From NCBI GenBank assembly GCA_030248065.1, contig JASAMV010003281.1, forward strand, positions 40,688-104,687: a DNA stretch of 64,000 nucleotides. The letters run 5' to 3'. Below the pieces are notes generated by a model. It saw only the letters and a list, made by a program, of their open reading frames with translations, did not search any database and was not told the origin of the DNA. A program made the translations under genes and the position numbers. Shown here piece after piece: positions 48,901 through 61,549 of this stretch (position 1 is its first letter; each line of letters starts with the position of its first letter). This DNA comes from Rhynchonema sp. JSB1_4 (Eukaryota; Nematoda; Chromadorea; Monhysterida; Xyalidae).

Positions 48901-50012
48901 TGTTCCCTCCCGCCGACCTCATGGCAGCGAAGTTTGCCGGCAGAAATCTACCACATGTCTATGTTGGGCGTTAGGCTAACTGACATATCGCCCCACTCCA
49001 TTTTCAGATTCTCAGGTCGCATTCTTAGCCAAACACAGTCAGTTTTTTAGATAATGTTTCTGACAACCTGCACATTATATGGTGTCTAAATACACGGTCC
49101 TACTCCCCCCGTATTCAGGTCATAGCTCATAGTTTATAGAAGTTGGATTACATTCATTTATGACGCAATTTAGGAGGTTAAGAGCAGATTGAGCCCGAAA
49201 ATAGCGCTCGAAAACAGTACAAAGAAAGGTTTCGTCATAAAGATGTGTAGACTGAAAGTACAAACAAGAAGTTTACTGTCATTAGCACTGCCATAATTAG
49301 TGTTCGTGCAATGCCCTAGATCAATACGGTACTGCAGGCAGTCGGCGGCCTTGATTTGATGTGCCGCCATATAGTTGATATCGCATTACTTGCAACACGG
49401 TCATGCTAAAAAGCGGGAAAGGTCGAATATACACACATGGTAGACCTTGAGACCATGTTATCGGAGGCGCATGCATTCACACATTCAGCGCTGAATTGGA
49501 GCAAATTTTTTCGCAAGCTAATAGGGACCCACTCGTACAAGCTCAGTTTGAATTGCACGTATGTATGTATAGGTACGGTAGGTACACCATACCCATGGGT
49601 GTCCATTTACTTGACTCTCTCACACTCTCTACTCTTCGTGAATAGACCTTGACATGCCCCTGTATGTATGTACCTACAAGTGAACCTGCGCGCATTGCCA
49701 TTCCTATTCAACGCCCATTTCGGGGTCTCTGCCGCCCGCATGAGTGGGTGTTTTCGTTTGTTGAAAAAAGCCTCTTTACGCGCCACACGCATGTCTGTCA
49801 TCGCAAGTCTATGGGCTTGTCGCAGCTGCTGCTCAGACATTTACTTCAATTGGCATGCTCACCGCTGACTTAATTTGTGCCTACACACACGCCAGCGGCT
49901 GAAAACAGAATCACCCAGTTGCAAAATTTGAACCTCAACAATATTGCTTAACGGAACCCCAAAATTTCCAAATATACCGTCCAATTTGCTTACCGTCCCA
50001 AAAATATTCAAA

Positions 50013-53000
50013 ATGCGTTCAGTGGCATCGTATAATGATGTGAACAAGCAACAGCCCGTTTATTACAATCGAGCCAGCAGAATGAATACACCAGTCGGTG
50101 AAACATCACCCAGCGGGAGTGGCGCAGAGGTCGGAGACGTGTTTGTGTCGGGCGATGGACAGCTCACAAATGGACATCTGGCACCACCATCACGCTTTGA
50201 ACGGTTGGTCTCAGCATCGTTGTACTCGTTGAGGTGTGACGTGACCACGGGATCATAATCATGAAATGCTGCTAAAGTCATTGTATGGACGTGTGTCAGC
50301 AGCCCCGTGATCCCGATTTTACATTTTTCATACCCTGTTGGGTGGTGGGGTCGCTTGGGGTCGTTCTCAAAGTTTGGAGTTGGTCAGACCGGCGTTTTTT
50401 GCACAGCTCACCGTTGCGCAGCAGTTTGGTCAAAGACATTTCGCGTCGAAGTTCACCCGCACGAAAGACGGTCAGCTTCAGCAGCATGCCACAGGAGAAG
50501 AAGGTGTCAAACGGTGAGTTAATGTTTTGACAGAAAATAGGTCGGGTCGATCTGTACTTGTTGGCATCAAAACCGGGCTCGAGCATACGGATTCGGGTTT
50601 GTGATTTTTAGGTGAGAATGGTTGACGTTCAAATTCAGAAAACCACACATATTATCGGACTTCAATAACTACACGCTGTCCTGTCCTGATCATCTATAGT
50701 TCGAAAATCAAAAAGCTCACTTTTTTATGTGATTGTCCCTTCTCGCAGAAAGATTACGTGACACAAATGCTGACCAAATCCAGCAACATGCATACGGATG
50801 ACGGCTTCTGACGCTCGTAATTTTGTTGAGTTCGAAGTTCCAATCATTGTACATTATTGCAGTGGCCGACTGTCTGCAGCACATGACCAAGGGCGCCGAT
50901 CTGACCAAAGTTCGTACCCACACACGACAATATCGACGACGGTTCACGCTGGATGCTGACTTCTCGCACGTCAGGTGGACGCCCACGAACAAGAAACCGC
51001 ACAAGGCAAAACGTAATGTTATTTTTTTCGGTGTTAAAACCAGGACAATCTTGGCTTACAAATGATACGTGTATATGTAACAGCAGCAGTGAGTTTTGCC
51101 CGTTTCGTCCTGTTTTCACAGACGTACCACGACATCCTCAGTTAGAAAGCACCAGATACAGTCACATCAACCCAGCCTTGAATTTCCATCCCCGATCCAC
51201 TTAGACCCAGCCATGGTCAGAGTTCTGGGACATTGATTCATCCAATCACACTTTCAGTGGCGATCGACACGATCAAAGAGATCAGAGTTGGTCGAAACAC
51301 GGATGTGCTCCGCAGCATGGAGACCTACTTTGCCGACATTCAGGTATATTGTTCGGGCTGGCGCTAAACTTGACCAGTGTAAAACTTCTGAACCCGGCGC
51401 AGGGGGAAAGTTTCTTACAGTGGTCAAAATTAGCGAAACTTGACCACAAAATATTATTCAATCCAGCTTAGCACTGGCGGGCCTCGTGTATTCCGCCGGG
51501 GTCCGCCTGAAGTTGATATGGCCCAGGGCCACAGTCAAATTTGAACTCACTCGCAGGATGAATGCGCGTTCAGCGTAATCTATGGCGACAATTACGAATG
51601 TATTGATTTGGTGGCCAACGCAGCGGACGAGGCAAACATCTGGGTGACCGGACTGATGGCACTCACCAGCGGACATAAACGTTGGTCGTTGAGAAACAAG
51701 TTCATTACCGCAAAAAACCAAAAGAAGGGGGCCCCCACAACCCCCTCCCCCCTTTGGGCTCCCCCCGGGCGCCCTCCCGCCGGCCCTCCTTCCTCACCCC
51801 CCGACCAAACCCCCACACCCACAAAAAAAAACCCCCCCCCCTGTCTAGTCGTCATAAGAGGAGTACCTGAACGAACAACAACGTGCAATGTGCCTGTGCA
51901 GCACTATCAAGCCTAATACACCACGAAGGGAGGTACAGGGGGCTCGTTCCGGGGGGCGCGCCCCCCCCCCCCCCCCCTTGGGGGCTGGGGGCGCCCTCCG
52001 CCCCCTTCCCGAACAAAACAACACTAACTTTCTTTGCTTGTGATTCTTTGACACTTTTCAGCCGAGTCACTGGAGGCTTGCGGCTCGAGCGATCCGATTG
52101 TTTCAAATGCGACATTGAGAGAACGGTAAGTTTTGTTGGGCCACTGTCGGTTGTATTTGACAGAAAGAGATCAAATGGACCGCATGTTGCAGTTGGTTGA
52201 CACAATCGTTCGAGGAAGTGCTTACTGAAGACAGTGAAACATTAACCGAGAAACAAGTGATACATTTGGTGAGACAAATCAATGAACGGGTGCTTGCCAG
52301 CAGGATCAGACATAAAGTGAAGGTTAGTGCATCTTCATAGTGTCATCTTGCCGGGCTACAGCACGTTTAGTGTGTTGCACTCCTGCACGTTCAATCCTTT
52401 TCAAATACAGGAACTCGACTGCGGCAAATCGGAAAACCAACGGGGTCATATCAGTTGCTCAGAATTTCTCGAATTGTACAAAGACTTGGGTTAGTTCCGT
52501 CCGTTTGATTGCTTTTTAAACTATGTATCTTACTTTGTTCTTAATTTAACAGCCTAAGAAAGATAAATTCAAATGTGATCACTTTAGCCACACGACCGGA
52601 AATTTACTTTTTGATGGTCCGATACGCGAACAAAGACTATCTGACCTGGGAGGATCTGCATTTGTTCCTGGAGACTGAACAAGGAGTTGTGAATGTCACG
52701 CAGCAGGTTGGAGATTTGTCCTAAATATGTACGTGTGGGCACCGGTATTCTGAATTTACAGTCAGCGCTCTTTATGGTGAAACCCACCTCATAGTTTTCA
52801 ACCATTTCGGTCCCAAATACCATTCTGCAGTATTTATTTGCAGTCTAGTGAACTCTTTTTGTGACCCAACATGCCAGGTCCCAATAATGCCATTATCACG
52901 AGGGTAGGCTGTAACCATCGATTTTTTCAGCAAATCGACAAACTGATCCGAACCTACGAAGCGTCTGACGAGGGCCGGGCCAAGGGTCATATGACAGTGG

Positions 53001-56000
53001 ATGGGTTCACCAACTATTTGCTCTCACCCGCTTGTCATCTGTTTGACTCGACCCAATCGAATGTCGTACACGACATGACCAGGCCGCTGTGCGACTACTT
53101 CATTGCCACATCGAATAACACGTATCTCGGTGCGTGCTGAATATTGATTCATCGATTTAGCAATGGATATGTACCTCAATGCATCAAATAAATTGACTTT
53201 TTGATCATTTGGTTGATTCATTGTTTGGTTGATTGACGTAGATTGATTTTTAGATTCACTGGGTGTACCATTTCAGTTGAGGATCAAGTGAAAGGTCCGA
53301 GCAGTATCAATGGTTATATTTGTGCACTCAAACGAGGTTGTCGGCTCATCGAACGTAAGTGTCATCTGAATATAAATGTAATCCGCCGCAACCCATCAGA
53401 CTACTGCATCTAGGCACTATATTTCAGTCGACGTTTGGGAGGACGAAAATTCGCACGAACCAATGGTCTACAACGGACATACTCCGACCGTCAGATTGAC
53501 ACTGTCGAAAGCACTCAACGTCATCAATGAATACGCGTTCGAAACCAGCTGGTGAGGAACATTTACTTGGTGCGCAACTCTAAACCAAGCAGACTGTAAC
53601 GAACGTAGCACAACACTGTTTCATACAGTCATCATCATTATTATTGGTTTCATTGCAGCTATCCCCTGATCATCAAGCTCGAGCAACATCTATCGATTCC
53701 GTTGCAACATGTGCTCGCTGCAAGTCTCAAAACGGTGTTCGGCCACAAACTGTACATTCCACAAGTGGGTTATTATGTCTTGCACCAAAGTGTGACTTTC
53801 TATTGGGACTTTCTTTATAGTAATGTTTCGCAGTCTAAAGAGCATAAAGTTGCCACCATATTCGCAAAGTTCACGTATGTATGTATGTAGGTACATACGT
53901 AGTGTGTGACATAGATGACCGCCCATGCATGTTAAGTAAAGCATTGGGTAAAAAAACCATTGACACCCCAGCGTGCAGAGCGCAGAATGCATTCGACAGC
54001 TCCAAAAGGAACCGACTATGTAACTTGCGAATCTGCTATTCAAAGTTATATTTTTTCAGGAGAATCCCCCAGTGATACCACGCGCGGATGGCGAGGGAAT
54101 CGTGTTCCCCAGTCCGGATGAACTCAGGGACAAAATTCTTATCATGGTTGGGGACGCATAAAGTTACTTTGCACAGCGCCAATTTATCAGAAATGCCTAT
54201 ATGCACCCTACAGATTTTGATATTTCCCATGCCACCCTTCAATTTCCATAACGTTTGTCACACGTCCCTGATTTTTCAGGCTAAGGTTGCCGATGAATTC
54301 GACGGCAATGATGAGGCGGAGGTGACGGACGATGATGAGAGTCATGAAGCACAACGACGGCCGTCACGTAGACAGGTTAGAATATTGGTGCCATGTGGGG
54401 ATCGATGACCACTGTTGAGCACTTGCATGACGAAGCATTCCGGCCATGGTTGTTTCCTGATGAAACATTAGAGGCTATAGGCTTGTTTCGCCTCTCCTCC
54501 ATTCACCAAAGGTAATGAACTATAAGCCTGTGTGTAAGCACCAACGTCACTGGTTTGTACCTGTATGTATATGTGGCACTGATATCCCGCCACCCTTGCC
54601 CATTTTCAGCCGCGACGTCTGATCAATGTCTGTCGTCAACTTGCGGAATTGACTTGTCCCTTCCTTGTGTCCACAACCATTCATGATGCAGCTGCATCGC
54701 TCAATTGTCAGTTGGGGTTCTTTTAAATTCAAGTTTCAAAATTAATCAAATTGAAGGAAAAAACGTTGATTGCAATTTTAAAACCTGGGCGTACAGTTTA
54801 GCCCTTTTCCCGTGACCCCTATTTGGTTTTTTTACAGTGGACAACATTATTTTAAGCCCAATCATGTCGTTTCAGATTCGTATCTGTTTTGCGTATTTCT
54901 AGCACAATTCATCTATTAATGTGTATGGTGATCGGTTTCACCACCCAACTCAGCTAACGAACAAGTCTCTATGTATCCCGCTGTGCAGCGTCATCTGCGG
55001 CAAGCTGACTAATGTCGTACACTGATTCACACACGACCAGAAACGTTTCTGAGCAAACAAAGCAAGTTCGACATGACCCACTCGTGTTGTTTCAGTCTCG
55101 TCCGATCGTATCGGTCATTGTGTGTCGATGAACGAAAGTCTCGGACTCAAATTGGCGCACACCCATGGTGACGATTTTGCTCAACTCACACGCACGTCAC
55201 TCACAAGGGTGTACCCGAATCATGTGAGTTTGTTTGAAATTCATTTTATGTTCTTGTTTTTTTGTCACAATTTTTTTCCAAAGTAGAACTTGTTAATTTG
55301 CTAGATATTTTAAACTGGTCGGAATTTGTATATCATCAGTAAATCTCGAAACATCATTGATCTTCTAAAATCGTACCATTGATTACCAGATCCGATCAAC
55401 ATGGTTACTGGGGTACTTTATTTTCCTGGCTTTGTTGTTGTGATCAAAACGCAACCATAGTGACCGACCATACTATTTGCAGGTGCGAGTTGACTCGTCC
55501 AACATGAATCCACAAGAATTCTGGAACTTCGGCATCCAGTGCGTCGCGCTCAACTATCAAACGCCGGGGCTGATGATGGACCTGCAGGTTCGTGAAACAT
55601 TTGATTTTGTTATCTTTGTTTCTTTGTCTTTTCGATCCGGGCAAGGTCAAAATTGCTGATCATACAGTATCTCAACATTTTTGATTGCTGATGTTTTCTT
55701 GCAATTGCACTACTGACGATGACCTGATGCACTGCCCGTCGTTGAAAACATAGGTCGAAAATGGCATCCAATACACAACGTGTGGCAATTTTCAGGAAGG
55801 CAAATTTCTGGCGAACGGCGGATGCGGTTACGTGCTGAAACCACCGGTAATGCGGGAACCACTCGAAATTCTGGGTCCGGCAGCCACCGCCAGGAGTATG
55901 ACACCCGTGAATGCAACACCACAGGTACATAGCCAATGGGTTAATTTTGGAATATTGGTGTCATGCAAATCAACCTTCTGATGGCTTTATGCTTTTGCAC

Positions 56001-59000
56001 AATCAGCAACAAAACAAAACACAAAACATCGCGTAATCTTTCATTTTCTTTGTTTCAGATTCTGCACATCAAAATCATCTCCGGTCAAAATCTGCCGCGA
56101 CCCCGGGGTTCGACGGCCAAGGGCGATTCAGCCGACCCATTTTGCGTGGTTGAGATATTCGGAGTGCCCTTGGATTGTGCCGAGGAACGGACAAAGACTG
56201 TGCGAAATGATAGTGCGTTATCGTTGGTACTAATCCCGATTGAACGATAAATAACGAATAAAATCCAAATATATTTCAAGAGAAACATGCGGGTGTGAAC
56301 CTATTTGCAGACCGCAACCCATCATTCGACGAATCCTTCCAATTCCAAATCAGCGTGCCCGAACTGGCCCTGGTTAGATTGCTGGTTTTGGACGACGACT
56401 TTATCGGCGACGATTTCATTGGACAATACACCATACCATTCGAGTGCCTACAGTCAGGTACAGTCGCCCCACTAAATAATGAACCCATTTTCGAGCGATG
56501 TTTTGCTATACCCATTCAGCCGTCAACTTCCTGTACGAACTCGATATTGTGAATATTCTCTGTGGTGAGCGCTGGTTCCCATCGTGTATTGGTCGCACAA
56601 TGACTATATAAGAATTGGTCAAATTTTTTTCCTGAATCGTGAAGAGGGAAAGTGACGGGGCAATGACGTTGCGTTGCGTGATCGCACACAAAGTATGTAG
56701 TAAAGAGAATGTTTCAGACCTGCGGCAACGTGGTTGATCTGCTAGATTATTTTTTAGCAGAAAATGTTTTGTCAAAAATACAAGTAGCTTAGTGGTTAAG
56801 GTTGAACCTGAAGATCAGGGTAGATGAATTCTGATTTAGTCATTGTGCGAGTGCGACCAATAACTATTGTACTACATGAGTAGTGGCATACGTGCGAATG
56901 CACACGTTAGCTTATTATCCCGTAACAGCGAGCTTTTCATGAAACGCTTGGCGAATAGCAGTGTTCCGATATTCGCAAAAACAGAAAAACTCGCTGCAAA
57001 ACCGGCACCAAACCGCTCGTAACTGCGTTTATGCACGAGTAGCTTCTACGCCCAACCCAAATTTCTAACCTAACATCAATACAGGTTATCGACATCTGAC
57101 GCTGCTGAACAACGAAGGCGAGCCAATGGAGAACAGCACGCTGTTTATCCACGCCGCGATCACAAATCGACGGGGTGGTGGGGTACGTCATTGTTGTTTC
57201 GTGCGAATAAATTCAGAAAATATGGCCCATCCCCAGCGGGTGACTTTTGTTCTCATTCACCTTCGGACTTGGGCTCAGTATCGTATAATATGTACGTTTA
57301 ACAAAAAGGGGGTCATTATAAATTGGGTGTACTGTGTACCAGCAATGCACATACCACTCTCAGTGTGCAGCCGCACTCTAAATTCAGAACATTATTGATG
57401 TCGTTGCAGCGCAAGTAAGTTATTCGCTTGTTGCTAATGCTGTGCGGCTTCATAACGACGCTCGGTCGGATCATAACGCAAATTTGGCTATTTGTATTGT
57501 AGTTGATGCAGATTGTTCCATAATTCATGCAGAAAGCACGTAAACGCGGCATGTCGGTGAAACGCAAACAACAACGCATACACACGGGCGTGAAAATGAT
57601 CGGACTGAAACCACTAGATGACCTGTTCAAGGGCGCTGTCATCCCGCTGGCTGAATGCATTCAACTCAGGAATCAATTGGAGGGCGCAGTGGTGGGTGCA
57701 TACATTGTGGTGGTCAAACTTGGTGACTTGGATCTGATCACACAGTATCTACATCTCTGAGGCTCATCTATCTCTATTTGTTACCGTATTTTTATTACAT
57801 GAGTGAAGGTTCACATAAAGTCACGTCATAAAAGCAGATACGATCCGATGAAGTTCGAAATTACGCTTACATACAACTGAGTAGGCAATTTTTTTAGAAT
57901 CCTGGGTTCGGCACAGTATTGATGGTTCACAATCATGCGCTGGTTGACTGCCACAGTACCGAAACCAGCTAATGTTTCAGACGGAATGGCAAGACGCGTG
58001 TGGTCTGGGTCCGACAAGCACGATGCGTCAAGGCCTACGTTTGCTGCATTCACGTGTGCTCACCGCAGCCATTGGACACTCACCACCAAGCACGCCAACA
58101 CCAAGAGGTTGGTACGAACTGCTCCACCCAGCCAGCCAGAAATCAGCCAGTTTGTGACCGATATCAATTTGTGTCCATTCTTTAGCCACCGATCAATGCA
58201 GCGATGTGCGAATGCGACCGAGCGCTAGTGGGTCAGAGTTGAGCACTGAATTGAATGCACCATCCATGTACATTTATCTCGATCCGGACAAGGTCAGTCA
58301 ATTGAATTTCTTAAGTGTGCGGAAACTGGCCCGATTCATTGAATTTGTGTCAGTTGTCATGGCCGCATCGTCAGTGACAGAAATTTTCATTGACTATGCA
58401 CCATGGCCTGGTATAGCCAATATGGGGATCGGACTTTTCAGACTCCACATGTCGAGTTCACTGGTCAACTACCCGATCAACTGCAGCGAACGTTTGCCGC
58501 GTTGGAGAACTTGTTGATTCGATGCAACACTGTGATGGAACGAACGGATCAGTTGTTGCAGAAGGTGATAGAATACGGGCGTCGGAATGTTGTGACCAGT
58601 ATCAAACTCGGTGTTCTGCCCTCGTCGTAGTTTGGTAGCAACTTTTACGCTGATTGGAACTGGTGGGGATTTCGAAATAATATTATCTTCATCAAAAAAT
58701 GACGTGGGCAAGAGAAGACCGCGCCGATCACCAAGTTTTATGGCCGATTAGATTTCGGTAAATTCACTCGCGTCCGATACAATCCATGTGTATTTACCCC
58801 AGTTGGTGAAACATCATTCGGGTTTCCTTGCAGCTCGAGGAGGCCACCCGTCGCATTGCCGAGTCATACGAAGAACTGAGTCAGATGTGCATCGAGGCGG
58901 GCTTGCGCGGGCAGAAGGCTCAGCGCGCCACCGAGAACTTTGCCTGGAACTTGCGATTACTCAAAGCTCAATTGGATCTCATGTACCGAACACAGCAGGA

Positions 59001-59321
59001 GGCCAAACACACCATGCAGCAGGTATACATACCATGGATCATGTCTCAGTTTATTGAGGTGTTTTGTGTTTGTGGTTTGCCCGTTTCGTGCTGTTATCAT
59101 AGACGGGCGGTGCACCAGGCTAACGTCAATGCGAATGTATAAGTACCAACTATACGTGGCTTCAATGAGTCAGAATTCGCTCTAAGCTACCCGTGAAAGA
59201 TAGAGTGAGCCTTGTTTACCAATTTCAACAGGTCTCCGACACCGGTTGTGTGCTCGGAATTCTACAAACCAAATGTGTCCAACCATGTGAACATCAAGCG
59301 GCGCCTTTGGCACGCGAATAA
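50013..59321 (+). CDS. PLCL: Phospholipase C-related, catalytically inactive protein (PRIP/PLC-like)
   Basis: 28 exons with closed phases: 50013-50203, 50407-50513, 50863-51012, 51258-51343, 51557-51680, 52062-52125, 52193-52322, 52411-52489, 52588-52706, 52931-53129, 53277-53354, 53428-53551, 53659-53764, 54060-54146, 54280-54375, 54610-54706, 55096-55223, 55483-55587, 55754-55924, 56059-56212, 56311-56457, 57085-57182, 57533-57691, 57981-58149 (or -58107), 58186-58292, 58442-58564, 58834-59022 and 59232-59321. About 1158 residues; vertebrate PLCL1/2 have about 1100. Order: [14 protein letters not shown] (residues 83-96, protein phosphatase 1 docking), PH, EF-hands, X box (from about 403), acidic linker (EVTDDDES), Y box ([15 protein letters not shown]), C2 ([17 protein letters not shown]), helical tail. 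The X box reads SNNTYL, so the first catalytic His is Asn412; Glu442, Asp444, His460 and Glu492 remain. PRIPs bind inositol phosphates and phosphatases and do not cleave PIP2. Confidence 0.95.
51720..52020. repeat. C/G-rich word element in intron 5 of the PLC-like gene
   Basis: Blocks of CCCCC/GGGGG flank a middle segment (CTGAACGAACAACAACGTG, GCACTATCAAGCCTAATACA) that also occurs at 31959-32018 just left of another element. It lies entirely between the donor at 51681 and the acceptor at 52061. Confidence 0.65.
56589..56860. mobile_element. TA-target MITE, copy 2, in intron 21 of the PLC-like gene
   Basis: Same ends (TTGGTCGCACAATGACT and AGTCATTGTGCGA..GCGACCAA) and the same interior as 33974-34247, flanked by TA on both sides. 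The right end has a small GAGTGC duplication. Both copies carry a piece resembling the D-arm of a tRNA (here TAGCTTAGTGGTTAAGG at 56784). Confidence 0.93.
59079..59137 (+). repeat. Dispersed 60-bp repeat (representative copy)
   Basis: GCCCGTTTCGTGCTGTTATC followed by ATAGACGGGCGGTGCACCAG and GTCAATGCGAATG. Related copies: about 6630-6695, 9297-9358, 41430-41482, 51097-51140 and, on the other strand, 55685-55750. Confidence 0.7.
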
Positions 59322-61549
59322 AGTCACGCACAATCAAACTACTATGGATTATCCGATTATTACACGGGTTCGAAACCCTAACGGAACAGATTGTCTCGTG
59401 ATGTTTCATCGACTTGCCATTGTTCATGTACGTTACTAATAACTGTGGCGATAATTTTGCGCTTCCACACACACGCACACACTGTTATTGTCTGTGATTC
59501 TTATTTTTATACATGTCTCTAGTCCCCTAGTCGCTATTTATTTTATTTGTCCGATTAAGACCTGAAAATGGCTGATTATATCAATACAAGCATGCGTTGG
59601 ATCGGTCCGATCTCCAACATGTGAACTATTTACATCGGTTTGCCGTGTAAAATTAGTCAAAGTTTTACAAACTATCCTGCGACAAAATCGGACCCGATCG
59701 ATCACATAGCTTGGCGACAAACCTTAACAATTACAGTACTCATCGCCACAAATTTCCATAATGCCGGTTTTTGCCCCTTGATCAATACGTTTCCCAGCAC
59801 TTCATAAGTGGTGTGTGTGTGTCTTGCCACACTTAAAAAAAGTTTAACAAAGTTCTTTGGCAAAAATGCGACTGCTTTTTGTGTGTGCACACGTGTTCCA
59901 TAATTCCGTGTCCAACTTGTGTGTCAATCAAAACGATGACTCCATAAAATATGAATGTTTCAAACAGAGATTATAAACGCATGGGATATTGGTAAACTTG
60001 TTGATATTCCGAGGAAAGTCAAGTTTTTCATACTGTACCTCAAATTCTAGGAAGGCATATACATATGTACATATTACACTACATTAATTTTATTACGCAA
60101 CGCACGAGACAATAAAATGGTTGAAAAGTCAAAGAAACAGACGACAGGGACAAAATCGATCAACAGGAGTCAGATCAACCCAAGCCTAAGCTTAACCTCA
60201 AGCCGTCTAAGCCTAAGCCTAAAGTTCATTTGGTGTGGTCCCCAGACTGGGCCCTAGTTGATCGGGCTTCAGGTGATCGGGCCCAGTCGATTGGGCCAGA
60301 GTTGGTCGGGACCCAGAGACTTACCTGACTAAAATGCCCACCACCCTGAACCCTGTCGGTGTGTTGGTTGTAGTAAAAAATAAAAGACCGACCTTTTCTT
60401 GGGGATAATTATGTTCAGCAGAATATCATAACCACGGAATAATTAGCGAGATCGAAGGCAAGCATTAGCACAACACATCAACTCCATCAGGATGTAATTG
60501 AAGTAATATGCTCAACGTCAACACTGACAAGAGTTGATGGGCAGTGACGTTTCTTGCGGTGGGGGGGGGGCAGGCCCCCAAAATATTTCTTTTTTCAGTT
60601 TACCAGCTTTCATTGTGCGTTGACGTTTAATTCTAGATTCAGTTTATTGATTCGGTGATCCAGAAACTTTAATTGATTTGATAGCTTGCTTATTTTCAGC
60701 CGTAGAGCCACTGCAGCATAATTGTGCTTTTTCTCTTTCTTTAATTTTGATATGGGATCGCTTGTGGACAAAACGGACACTTTTGGACAGTATGGGTTGT
60801 CTAAGCGACCCACACTGTCCAAATGTCCTCTTGTGTGGACAAATGTCCTCAAACCCTTTTGTCCACATGAGGACAAGTCTAACTCCCAGTGTCAAGCACG
60901 AAAACGTGTGTATGTAATTCACCGCCTCGTGAAACATCAACGAACGGACATGCTGGTTTATGGAATTTTTTGATTTATTAGAAATGCTGCTTATTAGAAA
61001 TTACTGCTGGTAGTGGCTCTGCCCTCGCTGCAGGGCGAAACAGACCAACATTACTGCACTCAGGGTACATTACGAACCTTCATGTCGCTCGCGGCTTCCA
61101 TATCGATCACGGAGTTCAGCTGCGCTGCCGGGGCATACGCGCTTTGCATCCCTGCTGTCTGTCCCTGGAAGTTACTCAATATTACGGTATTTTGAACACA
61201 GCTCAGTAATGTGAATTAGGTACCTTTTTCATGACCAATGTCCTTAGCTCACAGTATGCCTGACTGTGTAGGGAAAATACTCTATTGTTCATTGTCGCTT
61301 GGTTACGAATGATGATCTCCACATTGTGGGGCTATGGGTATGGTGGTTGTGTTTTGGTTGAAGCATTGCGTCTGTTATTGTCATTAATTTAAAGCTATAG
61401 TGCCTGGCCTGTACGTGCTACCGTAAGAGCACTGCTGCTTTTTTGATTACTTGGATTCTCATTAGTCGGACCGCAGTACCGAATGGCTGAACCAACAAGT
61501 AACCACAGCAGCGAACGCTTTATCAGAGATCATTTACATTAAGTATACG
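59322..61549. other. Gap between the PLC-like gene and the lectin gene
   Basis: 2.2 kb without a supported gene. It holds a CCTAAGC array at 60178-60225, a GATCGGGCCCAG-type word cluster (60240-60312), a G-run at 60560 and a copy of GTGAAACATCA at 60929-60939. The region 60750-60890 has TGTGGACAAA/TTTGTCCACA inverted words. Confidence 0.5.
60178..60225 (+). repeat. Short degenerate CCTAAGC array
   Basis: AAGCCTAAGC occurs with variants about five times (CAAGCCTAAGCTTAACC, GTCTAAGCCTAAGCCTAAAG). Related pieces lie at about 46650 and 36905. The unit resembles but is not the common animal telomere repeat. Confidence 0.5.

Larger units (their letters stand above)
35753..50012. other. Gene-poor 14 kb, repeats only
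   Basis: I found no multi-exon gene with matching phases, no domain and no RNA gene. The stretch holds word repeats at 36078-36390, the second CCGGAAA element, the second fold-back copy at 45636-45998 and a 9-bp hairpin TTCGAAGTA/TACTTCGAA at 41120-41140. It also has short dinucleotide runs (about 42492 and 43277) and a C-run near 42413. A segment near 35930-35990 resembles 4750-4860. The longest frames (for example 41991-42338 and 39895-40392) show no conserved features. Confidence 0.5.

Noticed and set aside
59360..59400. GGGTTCGAAACCC resembling a tRNA T-arm
   Set aside because: No A box, D-arm or acceptor stem at the right distance; the match is a simple palindrome.
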